Origin: DAOUKH01 sp034421515 | GTDB lineage: Bacteria > Chloroflexota > Dehalococcoidia > SHYB01 | Direction of reading: 5' to 3' | DNA: 10,376 bases | Assembly: GCA_034421515.1 (NCBI GenBank) | Contig: DAOUKH010000069.1 | Span: 1-10,376 of the forward strand | Part shown: one piece after another, positions 1-6,162 of the stretch | Numbering within the stretch: position 1 is the first letter of the stretch | Layout of the letters: each line of letters starts with the position of its first letter | The notes under the pieces: generated by a model | Told to the model about the DNA's origin: nothing | Seen by the model: the letters and a program-made list of their open reading frames with translations, nothing else | The model's database searches: none | Position numbers and translations under genes: made by a program

Positions 1-1062
1 GACGCCGCGGGCGACTTCGCCGCGGTCGAGGGCCTGGAAGGCGGTGTTAACCTCTTCGAGGGGGAAGCGCTTCGTAATGAGCTCGTCGAGCTTGAGGCGG
101 CCCGCCTTGTAGAGGCCGAGCAGCTTGTTGAACTCGATGTGGGGGCGCGCCGTCCCGTACATGGAGCCGATGATGCTCTTCTCCATGATCAGGTCGCGGG
201 CGTCGAGGTTGACCGGCGTGCGGACCGGCGCATGCCCCACCCAAACGGTGATGCCGCGGAAGCGGGTGCAGTGGACGCTCTGCACGAAGGGCTCCTCGAC
301 GAGGCCGATGGCCTCGAAGGCGTAGTGGACGCCCTTGCGGCCGGTGAGGTCCTTGATGCGGCGCACGGGGTCTTCCTTCGCCGCGTTGACGGTGTGGGTC
401 GCGCCGAACTCGACGCCCATGTCGAGCTTGTTGTCGAGGACGTCGACGGCGATGATCGTGGTCGCGCCGGCGATGCGGGCACCCTGAATGACGTTGAGGC
501 CGACGCCGCCGCAACCGAAGACTGCGACGGTGCTACCCGCATGGACGCGCGCGGTGTTGATGGCCGCGCCGACTCCGGTGGTGACGCCGCAGCCGACGAG
601 CGCCGCCTGGGGGAAGGGGATGTCCTTGTCGATGGGCACGGCGGCGACGTCGGGCACCATGGTGTACTCGCCCATCGTGCCGACGCCGGCCATCGGGTAG
701 AGGGCGACGTCGCCGGCGGTGGGGTTGGCGCTGGGACGCGGGGAGCGCTCGCAGAGGTTGGGGTAGCCGAGCTCGCAGGTCTCGCAGCGGCCGCAGTTCG
801 TCTTCCAGGAGAGGACGACGTGGTCGCCCTGCTCCACGCCCTGCACGTTGGGGCCGACGGCCTCAACGATTCCGGCTCCCTCGTGGCCGAGGATGCTCGG
901 CAGCGGCACGATGTCCCAATCGCCCTTCACCACGTGCCAGTCGGAGTGGCAGACGCCGCTCGCCATGATTTTCACGAGCACCTCGCCGGGGCCGGGCTCG
1001 GGTATCTCGACGGACTGCACCTCGACGGGCTTTTTGACTTCATGCAGGACGGCGGCTTTCAT
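1..1062 (-). CDS. Zinc-dependent alcohol dehydrogenase, class III-like (3' end cut by window)
   Basis: This is a medium-chain, zinc- and NAD-dependent alcohol/aldehyde dehydrogenase, presumably cytosolic. 354 residues are present, and probably only the last 10 to 20 lie beyond the left edge. The start ATG at 1062 has AGGAGG seven bases upstream. The GroES-like catalytic domain carries the expected zinc ligands: C38 in GVCHSD, H60-E61 in GHEG and C158 in VGCGV. The structural zinc lobe is complete, with C90, C93, C96 and C104. The Rossmann domain has GCGGVG at 183-188 followed by AVDV, and D207 points to NAD rather than NADP. The pattern matches the FrmA/AdhD-type branch (glutathione- or mycothiol-linked formaldehyde dehydrogenases and related benzyl or aryl alcohol enzymes). 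The substrate cannot be read from the sequence. It lies on the same strand as the DCC-family gene upstream, 149 bases away, with a hairpin between them, so co-transcription is uncertain. Confidence 0.93.
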   Translation of the reverse strand, partial: MKAAVLHEVKKPVEVQSVEIPEPGPGEVLVKIMASGVCHSDWHVVKGDWDIVPLPSILGHEGAGIVEAVGPNVQGVEQGDHVVLSWKTNCGRCETCELGYPNLCERSPRPSANPTAGDVALYPMAGVGTMGEYTMVPDVAAVPIDKDIPFPQAALVGCGVTTGVGAAINTARVHAGSTVAVFGCGGVGLNVIQGARIAGATTIIAVDVLDNKLDMGVEFGATHTVNAAKEDPVRRIKDLTGRKGVHYAFEAIGLVEEPFVQSVHCTRFRGITVWVGHAPVRTPVNLDARDLIMEKSIIGSMYGTARPHIEFNKLLGLYKAGRLKLDELITKRFPLEEVNTAFQALDRGEVARGV

Positions 1063-1183
1063 GCACGGGCCTCCTCAGGTGCGGCGGGAATGTGAGGGAT
1101 TGTAGACGGGGCGGCGGCTTGAAGGGAAGGGTGGGCGCTCGCCGATGACCCGTTGCGGCTGGGAGGGGGCCCCTCATCTCAAT

Positions 1184-1202
1184 CTTCTCCCGCGGGGAGA
1201 AG
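1184..1202. repeat. Perfect 8-bp inverted repeat between the DCC gene and the dehydrogenase
   Basis: CTTCTCCC and GGGAGAAG flank a GCG loop, starting 9 bases past the DCC gene stop. It could act as a terminator for that gene, but no T-run follows on the minus strand, so it may instead be a dispersed intergenic palindrome. The rest of the 1063-1211 gap holds the dehydrogenase ribosome binding site and a GGGGGCCCC run near 1166-1174. Confidence 0.5.
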
Positions 1203-1211
1203 CGGCAAGAC

Positions 1212-1628
1212 CTAGCGGCGCACTAGGAAGCCGAGGGGGCGGCGGAGGGTTGCGACAACGCCGTAGGCGAGCTCGTGGAGTAGCCAGAGCGGAGGCAGGC
1301 TGATGAGGACGGCGATGGGGGCGAGGCGTGTCAGACGCGCGGCCCGGCGCACGGCCTCGCCGGCGTGGTACTCGACGCCCTCGGGCGTCACGAGGTGGAC
1401 GGAACGGCGCACCTCGTCGGGGGTGAGCGATTCGAGGAGGCCGCTGTCAGGCAGGTCCGCGAACGTCATGGCGGCGACGGGCGCCTTCACCAAGCCAATC
1501 AGCCGCCTCACCGCGGCCGCGCAGAAGGCTCAGCCGTCCTCGTAGACCAAGACGTATCCGTCCGGCGGCGTTGCCGCGCGCGTTGGGCTGCGCCAGCGCC
1601 ACAATGCGCGGAAGACTCCACCAATCAA
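1212..1628 (-). CDS. DCC-family (DUF393) thiol-disulfide oxidoreductase, candidate selenoprotein with in-frame TGA
   Basis: The frame encodes a 138-residue DCC-family protein if the TGA at 1530-1532 is read through. Residues 25-36 read YVLVYEDG, TGA, AFC. Family members have Y-D-G-D-C-x-x-C here, so the TGA (residue 33) sits exactly on the first, nucleophilic cysteine and C36 is the second. The family pattern continues to the end: AVRRL after the motif, SVHLVTPEGVEYHAGEAV in the middle, and a hydrophobic LPPLWLLHELAY segment near the C-terminus. Length is normal for the family. The start is TTG at 1628 with GGAGG eight bases upstream; an in-frame stop lies 11 codons further upstream, and no ATG or GTG lies between that stop and the TGA. 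A hairpin suited to selenocysteine insertion follows the TGA. Family function is inferred redox chemistry on dithiols, with the substrate unknown. Alternatives are a pseudogene or a sequencing error changing TGC or TGT to TGA. Automatic callers would start at GTG 1511 and lose the active site. Confidence 0.8.
1494..1529 (-). promoter_or_regulatory. Candidate bacterial SECIS element just downstream of the in-frame TGA
   Basis: Reading the minus strand, CGGCCGC (1519-1513) pairs with GCGGCUG (1506-1500) over 7 bp including one G-U pair. This leaves a six-base apical loop GGUGAG (1512-1507). A short lower helix, GCC (1529-1527) with GGC (1496-1494), can close an internal loop. The first loop G is 18 nt after the TGA. 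Known bacterial SECIS elements, such as that of E. coli fdhF, have a short stem with G at the start of a small apical loop at a similar distance. The region is GC-rich and contains a self-complementary GCGGCCGC, so other folds compete. No folding calculation was run. Confidence 0.55.
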
Positions 1629-1636
1629 GCCGCTCG

Positions 1637-1641
1637 CCTCC
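1637..1641 (-). promoter_or_regulatory. Ribosome binding site that sets the TTG start of the DCC gene
   Basis: GGAGG on the minus strand lies eight bases before the TTG at 1628. The downstream GTG at 1511, which a caller stopping at the TGA would use, has no Shine-Dalgarno sequence in front of it. Confidence 0.55.
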
Positions 1642-1659
1642 GGCCGTCTCGCTCACGCC

Positions 1660-1710
1660 AGAATAGCACCCGGCGCCGCCACGGGCGCCCGCGGGCGCGC
1701 GTGCTACACT
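1660..1710. promoter_or_regulatory. Divergent promoter region between the DCC gene and recO
   Basis: Two extended -10-like elements face opposite ways. On the plus strand TGC-TACACT (1702-1710) lies 25 bases before the recO ATG. On the minus strand TGC-TATTCT (1668-1660) lies 31 bases before the TTG of the DCC gene. No good -35 hexamer is visible for either, which is usual for extended -10 promoters. Assigned by eye only. Confidence 0.35.
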
Positions 1711-1735
1711 CCGGTTGCGCGCGTTGGCGGTCGTT

Positions 1736-2524
1736 ATGTCCGACTCCCGGTTCTACAAGACGGAGGGGATCGTCATCCGGCTCGTCCCCATCGGCGAGGC
1801 GGACCGCGTGGTGACGCTGTTCACGCCGCAGCACGGGAAGGCGCGGGCGGTGGCGCGCGGCGCGCGGCGGGTGAAGAGTCGGGTCGGCGGCCACGTCGAG
1901 CTCTTGGCCCGCGTCCGGGTCCTCATCCGGCGCGGCAAGACCCTCGACGTGCTCTCCCAGGCGGAGACGATCGACAGCAACGCCGCGCTCCGGGAGGACC
2001 TCTGGCGCACAACCTGCGGGCTCTACATCGCCGAACTGGTCGACCGGTTCAGCCGCGAGGAGCTGGAGAACACCGGCCTGTACCACCTCCTGCGCCGCTG
2101 CCTCGGCGATCTCGCGGGCGCGCCCAGCCCCGATCTGCTGACCCGCTACTTCGAGGTGCGGATGCTGGCGCTGACCGGCTTCCAGCCGGAGGTCTTCCGC
2201 TGCGTCCAGTGCGGCAGCGACCTGACTCCGACGGCCCAGGCGTTCAGTCCCGCCGCCGGGGGCGTCATCTGCCCCGCCTGCCGGGGCGGGGAGAGCGCCG
2301 GGCTGCGCTCCCTGAGCCTGAACGCGCTCAAGGTGTTGCGGCTCTTCCTGCGCTCCGACCTTGAGGCGGCGATGGGCGTGCGCGTACAGGAAGAGCTCGC
2401 GGTTGAATTGGAGCACGTACTCAGGCAATATATCCGCCACGTGCTCGAACAAGACATGAAGAGCACCGATTTCCTCGACCTGCTCCGCAGGCAGCGGGAG
2501 ACGCTGCCGGCGCCCACGTCCTGA
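1736..2524 (+). CDS. recO: DNA repair protein RecO
   Basis: RecO is the cytosolic recombination mediator that works with RecR in the RecFOR pathway, loading RecA on SSB-coated single-stranded DNA and annealing complementary strands. The 262 residues match the usual length. The N-terminal OB fold begins with FYKTEGIVIR and continues through GEADRVVTLFT, a typical RecO opening. The helical C-terminal part carries a zinc-binding set C156-x2-C159 and C179-x2-C182 (CVQCG and CPAC), found in many but not all RecO proteins. The ATG at 1736 is preferred over an in-frame TTG at 1715 because RecO proteins begin a few residues before the YKTEGIV stretch. No strong Shine-Dalgarno sequence is visible. It is the first gene of a plus-strand cluster, with the biotin carboxylase starting 17 bases after its stop. 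Confidence 0.95.
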   Translation: MSDSRFYKTEGIVIRLVPIGEADRVVTLFTPQHGKARAVARGARRVKSRVGGHVELLARVRVLIRRGKTLDVLSQAETIDSNAALREDLWRTTCGLYIAELVDRFSREELENTGLYHLLRRCLGDLAGAPSPDLLTRYFEVRMLALTGFQPEVFRCVQCGSDLTPTAQAFSPAAGGVICPACRGGESAGLRSLSLNALKVLRLFLRSDLEAAMGVRVQEELAVELEHVLRQYIRHVLEQDMKSTDFLDLLRRQRETLPAPTS

Positions 2525-2541
2525 GGTTCCGCGAGGGGCCC

Positions 2542-4053
2542 GTGCTTCGAAAAATCCTAGTCGCGAATAGAGGCGAGATCGCCCTGCGCGTCATGCGGAC
2601 GTGCGAAGACATGGGGCTCGGCATGGTCGCCATCTTCTCCGAGGCCGACCGGCTCTCGCCCCATGTCGTCTACGCCGACGAGGCCTATCTGCTCGGCCCG
2701 CCGCCGCCCACCGAAAGCTATCTCAACTTCGACCGCATCCTGAGCATCGCCAGGGAGTCGGGCGCCGACGCCATTCACCCCGGCTACGGCTTCATAGCGG
2801 AGAACGCCGACTTCGCCGACGCCTGCGCCGATGCGGGGATCACCTTCATCGGCCCCAACGGGCAGATGATCCGTCAGATGGGCGACAAGCTGGAGGCGCG
2901 GCGCATCATGGAACAGGCCGGCGTGCCGGTCGTGCCCGGCGGCGACACGCCCGCCGACGCGCTCGACGACGCGCTGGCCCTAGCCGAGCGCATCGGCTAT
3001 CCGGTGTTGGTGAAGCCCTCCGGCGGCGGCGGCGGCAAGGGGATGCACGTCGTCCACGAGCCCGGCGGCATGGCGGACGCGCTGCGCATCGCGGCCAACG
3101 AGGCCCGGTCGGCCTTCGGCGACCCCACGCTCTACCTCGAAAAATATCTGCAGCCGGTGCGCCACATCGAGATCCAGATGGTGCGCGACAACTTCGGCAA
3201 CGTGCTCCACCTCGGCGAGCGGGAATGCTCCGTGCAGCGCCGCCACCAGAAGATCATCGAGGAAAGCCCCTCGGTGGCCGTCGACGAGAAGGTGCGCGCG
3301 GGGCTCGTGCAGGCCGGCATCAACGCGGTGAACGCCGTCGACTACCTGGGCGTGGGCACGATCGAGTTCCTGCTCGACGGCGACGGCAACTTCTACTTCC
3401 TGGAAATGAACACACGCCTCCAGGTGGAGCACACCGTCACCGAGATGGTGACCGGGCTCGACCTGGTGGAGCAGCAGATCAAGGTCGCGAGCGGCCTGGA
3501 GCTGGAGCTGTCGCAGGAGGACGTCCAGTTCAGCGGCTGGTCGATCGAGTGCCGCATCTCCGCCGAAGACCCCTACAACCGGTTCATGCCCAGCCCGGGG
3601 CTCATCGAGATGCTCTACGAGCCCGGCGGCCCCGGCGTCCGCGTCGACACCGGCGTCTCGAAGGGGTTCGAGGTCCCCATCTTCTACGACCCCATGATCG
3701 CGAAGCTGATCACGTGGGGCACCGACCGGGACCAGGCGCGGCGCCGGATGAAGCGGGCGCTGCGCGACTATCAGATCCTCGGCATCCGCAACAATATTCC
3801 GTTCTTGATTTCGCTGATCGAGGAGCCCGACTTCATCTCGGGGAACATCCACACCGGCTTCCTCGAAGAACACGTCGAGCTCTTCGACGAGCGCCCCAAC
3901 GAGAATCCGGACTTCGCCGCCGTCGTCGCCACGGTGCTCGACCATCAGAACAAGGGCGCCCGCAGGAACGGCGCCGTCGCCGAGCCCTCCAACGGGAGGA
4001 AGAGCTCGGCGTGGCGGCAGGGGCTGCGCAGCTGGGACCGGCCATGGCCGTAG
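2542..4053 (+). CDS. accC: Biotin carboxylase subunit of an acetyl/acyl-CoA carboxylase
   Basis: This enzyme uses ATP and bicarbonate to carboxylate biotin on the carrier protein, the first half-reaction of acetyl- or propionyl-CoA carboxylase. The GTG start is fixed by the canonical opening MLRKILVANRGEIA and is preceded by GAGGGG. In order it shows the N-terminal biotin carboxylase domain, an ATP-grasp domain (K116, K158, glycine loop GGGGGKGM at 161-168, ECSVQRRHQK around 228-237, E275, and E288-M-N290 followed by R292, Q294 and E296) and a C-terminal domain with R338 in ECRISAED. All catalytic positions look intact. At 503 residues it is about 50 longer than E. coli AccC; the tail after roughly residue 450 is low in recognisable motifs. 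The last 10 bases overlap the carrier gene, implying translational coupling. The acyl-CoA substrate is set by a carboxyltransferase that is not in the window. Confidence 0.95.
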   Translation: MLRKILVANRGEIALRVMRTCEDMGLGMVAIFSEADRLSPHVVYADEAYLLGPPPPTESYLNFDRILSIARESGADAIHPGYGFIAENADFADACADAGITFIGPNGQMIRQMGDKLEARRIMEQAGVPVVPGGDTPADALDDALALAERIGYPVLVKPSGGGGGKGMHVVHEPGGMADALRIAANEARSAFGDPTLYLEKYLQPVRHIEIQMVRDNFGNVLHLGERECSVQRRHQKIIEESPSVAVDEKVRAGLVQAGINAVNAVDYLGVGTIEFLLDGDGNFYFLEMNTRLQVEHTVTEMVTGLDLVEQQIKVASGLELELSQEDVQFSGWSIECRISAEDPYNRFMPSPGLIEMLYEPGGPGVRVDTGVSKGFEVPIFYDPMIAKLITWGTDRDQARRRMKRALRDYQILGIRNNIPFLISLIEEPDFISGNIHTGFLEEHVELFDERPNENPDFAAVVATVLDHQNKGARRNGAVAEPSNGRKSSAWRQGLRSWDRPWP

Positions 4054-4553
4054 AGCGCTTTCGCGTGCTCGTGGACGGCGAGCCGTATGAGCTGACCGTC
4101 GAGCAGGAGGACGGCCGCCTCGTCGTGAAGTCCGACGAGAAAGAGTGGGTCGCCGACCTGCAGCAGTTCAGCGGCACCAACCTCGTCTCGCTGATCCTCG
4201 ACGGGCGGTCGCTCGAGTTCCTGGTCGACAAAACGGGCGACCGCTACTCCGTGCTCCGCTTGACCGAGCGCTACGACGTGACGGTGCGCCCGGCCTGGGC
4301 GACGGGGCAGGGCGGCGGCTTCGGGGACGACGCGACGGGGGAAGTCGCCATCGAGAGCCCCATCGTGGGGGTAGTGGTCGACGTGCAGGTGGAGCGCGGG
4401 CAGGACGTGAGCAAGGGCGACCTCCTGCTCGTCATCGAGGCGATGAAGATGCAGAACGAGATCCGCGCCCCCCGGGACGGCGTCGTCAAGGCGCTGCGGG
4501 CCAAGATCGGCGACAAGGTCGCCATGCGCCAGCCGCTGCTCGTGCTCGGCTAG
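4044..4553 (+). CDS. Biotin carboxyl carrier subunit with N-terminal beta-barrel-like region
   Basis: This 169-residue carrier protein holds the covalently bound biotin and shuttles carboxyl groups from the upstream biotin carboxylase to a carboxyltransferase. The C-terminal biotinyl domain (about 101-169) has ESPIVGVVVDV, then EAMKMQNEI, with K135 as the predicted biotinylated lysine, and ends in QPLLVLG, as the domain usually does. The first 85 residues are beta-rich (RVLVDGEPYELTVEQ and similar strands) and resemble the BT-type linker domain that precedes biotinyl domains in propionyl-CoA carboxylase alpha subunits. This resemblance is by pattern only. A Gly-rich hinge at 88-98 separates the two parts. 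The ATG lies inside the biotin carboxylase gene, 10 bases before the end of that gene. The length plus that of the neighbour (672) equals that of a typical fused alpha subunit. Confidence 0.9.
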   Translation: MAVERFRVLVDGEPYELTVEQEDGRLVVKSDEKEWVADLQQFSGTNLVSLILDGRSLEFLVDKTGDRYSVLRLTERYDVTVRPAWATGQGGGFGDDATGEVAIESPIVGVVVDVQVERGQDVSKGDLLLVIEAMKMQNEIRAPRDGVVKALRAKIGDKVAMRQPLLVLG

Positions 4554-5818
4554 GTCCGCGCCGCCGCCCGCGCCTCCCGCCACGACGCAACCGCCAGGAC
4601 CGCAGCCGCCGTGAGCCCCGTCATGCCGGCGGCGAGGTACATGGTGCGGAAGCCAGCCTCCTGAAGTATGAGGCCCATGACGAAGGCGCCGCCGAAGAGG
4701 CCGATGTCCACGCCCAGGGCGAAGGTGGCCGAGGCCGAGCCGAGGCGCTCGCCGCCGGCCCTGTCGAGCAGCAGGGCTTGGAGGCCGGGTTGCACGAATC
4801 CCGCGCCGAAACCTGCCAGCGCCGCGCCTATGGGGAGCATCCACGGGGTCTGCACGAGCCCGATGAGGACGGTGGCGGCGGACATCATGACGAACGCCGG
4901 CACGATCGAGTAGGCCCGCGGGAACCGGTCGAGCAGCCGTCCGCTGAAGAACCGGGACAGGACGATGCTCACCGCGGAGACGGTATAGAACGAGAGTCCA
5001 ACGTTCGCCACGCCGATCTCCTCGGCATAGATGGGCGCGAAGATGTTGAGGGAGACGAAGTTCGTCACGGAAAGAACCTGCAACCCAGCGGGCAGGAGGG
5101 CCTTCCGGTTGATCATCTGCTTGATGCGGATGAGGGGCGAGACGTCCGGTTGCTTCACCGGCGTGTAGACCTCGCTGAGCTGGCGGGTCAAGTAGATGCA
5201 GATCAGGCCGATAACCCCGGCGATGAGGAAGGCCGTGGCAAAGTTCAGGTCGGCGCCGCCGACGTCGCTGCCGGAGCCGGGGTACCAGCGCCGGAGCTCC
5301 TGCTCGAAGCCGTGGAGGAAGTCGGCCTTCAGGATGAAGGTGGCGAGCAGGGGCGCGAGCGCCAAGGCGAGGTTGTTGGCCATGCCCCAGTAGCCCATCG
5401 TCTGGCCCCGCTTAGAGGCGGGGGCGATGTCGCCGGCGTAAGCCAAGGAGGCGGTGAAGAAGAGCGAGATGCCGGCCCCGGCGGCGAGGCGGACCGGCCA
5501 GAGGAAGACGGTGTCGGAGACGAACCCGTAGGAGAAGGCGCTGACGGTGAGGATCACCGCGCCGAGCGTGATGAACCGCTTGCGCCCCTGTTCGTCGACG
5601 AGCCGCCCGGAGAAGGGACGGAGGCAGATCGAGACGATGCTCGAACCGCCGATCAGCGCGCCGATCAGCGCCGGTGTCCCCCCGAGGGCGTCGATGAAGA
5701 TGGGGAGGACAGGGAAGAAGAAGACGAAGCCGCCGAAGAAGGCGAAGGTGGCGAAGAAGATATAGAGGAAGTTGCGGGTGAAGACGCGCTCGCCGGAACC
5801 CGTCGGCGACGGGTTCAT
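4550..5818 (-). CDS. Major facilitator superfamily transporter (efflux type)
   Basis: This is a 422-residue inner-membrane transporter of the MFS_1 type, most likely a proton-linked exporter of small molecules; the substrate is unknown. The length and about 12 hydrophobic segments fit the family. The loop between TM2 and TM3 carries motif A as GRLVDEQGRKR (71-81), and the second half repeats it as SGRLLDRFPR (292-301). A somewhat enlarged polar loop (about 163-192, with a GSGSDVGG stretch) separates two membrane segments in the N-terminal half. The ATG at 5818 has AAGGGAG eight bases upstream. The gene is convergent with the carrier protein gene, and both stop codons lie in one CTAG at 4550-4553. 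It stands alone on its strand, so the neighbours give no clue to its cargo. Confidence 0.9.
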   Translation of the reverse strand: MNPSPTGSGERVFTRNFLYIFFATFAFFGGFVFFFPVLPIFIDALGGTPALIGALIGGSSIVSICLRPFSGRLVDEQGRKRFITLGAVILTVSAFSYGFVSDTVFLWPVRLAAGAGISLFFTASLAYAGDIAPASKRGQTMGYWGMANNLALALAPLLATFILKADFLHGFEQELRRWYPGSGSDVGGADLNFATAFLIAGVIGLICIYLTRQLSEVYTPVKQPDVSPLIRIKQMINRKALLPAGLQVLSVTNFVSLNIFAPIYAEEIGVANVGLSFYTVSAVSIVLSRFFSGRLLDRFPRAYSIVPAFVMMSAATVLIGLVQTPWMLPIGAALAGFGAGFVQPGLQALLLDRAGGERLGSASATFALGVDIGLFGGAFVMGLILQEAGFRTMYLAAGMTGLTAAAVLAVASWREARAAART

Positions 5819-5856
5819 GCCGGGGGCTCCCTTCGAATTCGCAACTGCGCCATGCT

Positions 5857-5872
5857 CACGCGGCCCCGCGTG
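5857..5872. repeat. Short GC-rich hairpin in the transporter leader
   Basis: CACGCG and CGCGTG flank a GCCC loop, about 40 bases upstream of the transporter start. If transcription begins where the promoter candidate suggests, this hairpin lies at the 5' end of the mRNA. A regulatory role is not shown. Confidence 0.35.
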
Positions 5873-5893
5873 GGAACGCGGAAGGCCCGAAGG

Positions 5894-5923
5894 AATCTAG
5901 CCTATACCGGCGGCTAAGGGCAA
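5894..5923 (-). promoter_or_regulatory. Candidate sigma70-type promoter for the MFS transporter
   Basis: On the minus strand TTGCCC (5923-5918) and TAGATT (5899-5894) are separated by 18 bases, each matching 4 of 6 consensus positions. The -10 ends 75 bases before the transporter ATG. Assigned by eye, moderate to weak. Confidence 0.3.
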
Positions 5924-5940
5924 CGGCGCGGTGGGGCCTG

Positions 5941-6093
5941 ACGGGGCTTCCCGTCACCGCGTTGAAGGGCTTCCTGGCTAGAACGAAGCTGGCGAACAAC
6001 GCGGACAATCCCACCGACATCTTCACCGAACCGCGCGTCGGCTATCGGATGCCGAAGGGAGAGGCGTCGGAACCGGCGCAGCCCTCGGCCTGA
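5941..6093 (+). pseudogene. Remnant of the C-terminal end of an OmpR-family response regulator
   Basis: The plus-strand frame ending at TGA 6091-6093 reads RTKLANNADNPTDIFTEP followed by RVGYRMPKGE. This matches the last strand-helix-wing part of OmpR/PhoB-type DNA-binding domains, where RRKL, a short acidic loop and a TEPRVGYRM-like wing end the protein. Homology is recognisable from about 5965. Upstream there is no start codon with a ribosome binding site, no receiver domain and no recognition helix in any frame, so only about 40 codons survive. It faces the opposite way to the intact two-component pair next to it and differs from that regulator, whose tail is TLYGAGYRF, so it is not a simple duplicate. 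The remaining part of the 5819-6150 gap holds only the promoter and hairpin candidates. Confidence 0.7.
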
Positions 6094-6137
6094 AGCAGCG
6101 CACGGGTTCCGCCGCAGGCCGAGGCCGGGTCGTCGCT

Positions 6138-6162
6138 CCTGGGGCCAAGGTCATGCCCCAGG
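6138..6162 (-). terminator. Hairpin overlapping the stop codon of the histidine kinase gene
   Basis: CCTGGGGC and GCCCCAGG form a perfect 8-bp stem around a 9-base loop that contains the kinase stop codon. It is the likely end of the lipoprotein-regulator-kinase transcript. No T-run follows on the minus strand, so it is not a canonical intrinsic terminator. Confidence 0.4.

Noticed and set aside
139..1095. Long plus-strand open frame opposite the alcohol dehydrogenase
   Set aside because: It is a GC-rich antisense shadow; the minus frame has all zinc and NAD motifs.
1715..1735. TTG start of recO at 1715
   Set aside because: The ATG at 1736 fits the family N-terminus better, and the extra seven residues are not RecO-like.
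2601..4043. Upstream extension of the carrier protein frame by 481 codons
   Set aside because: It lies in another frame of the biotin carboxylase, is Arg/Pro-rich and low in motifs; the carrier starts at ATG 4044.
4145..5917. 590-codon plus-strand open frame
   Set aside because: It is a shadow of the carrier and antisense to the MFS transporter, which has clear membrane segments and motif A.
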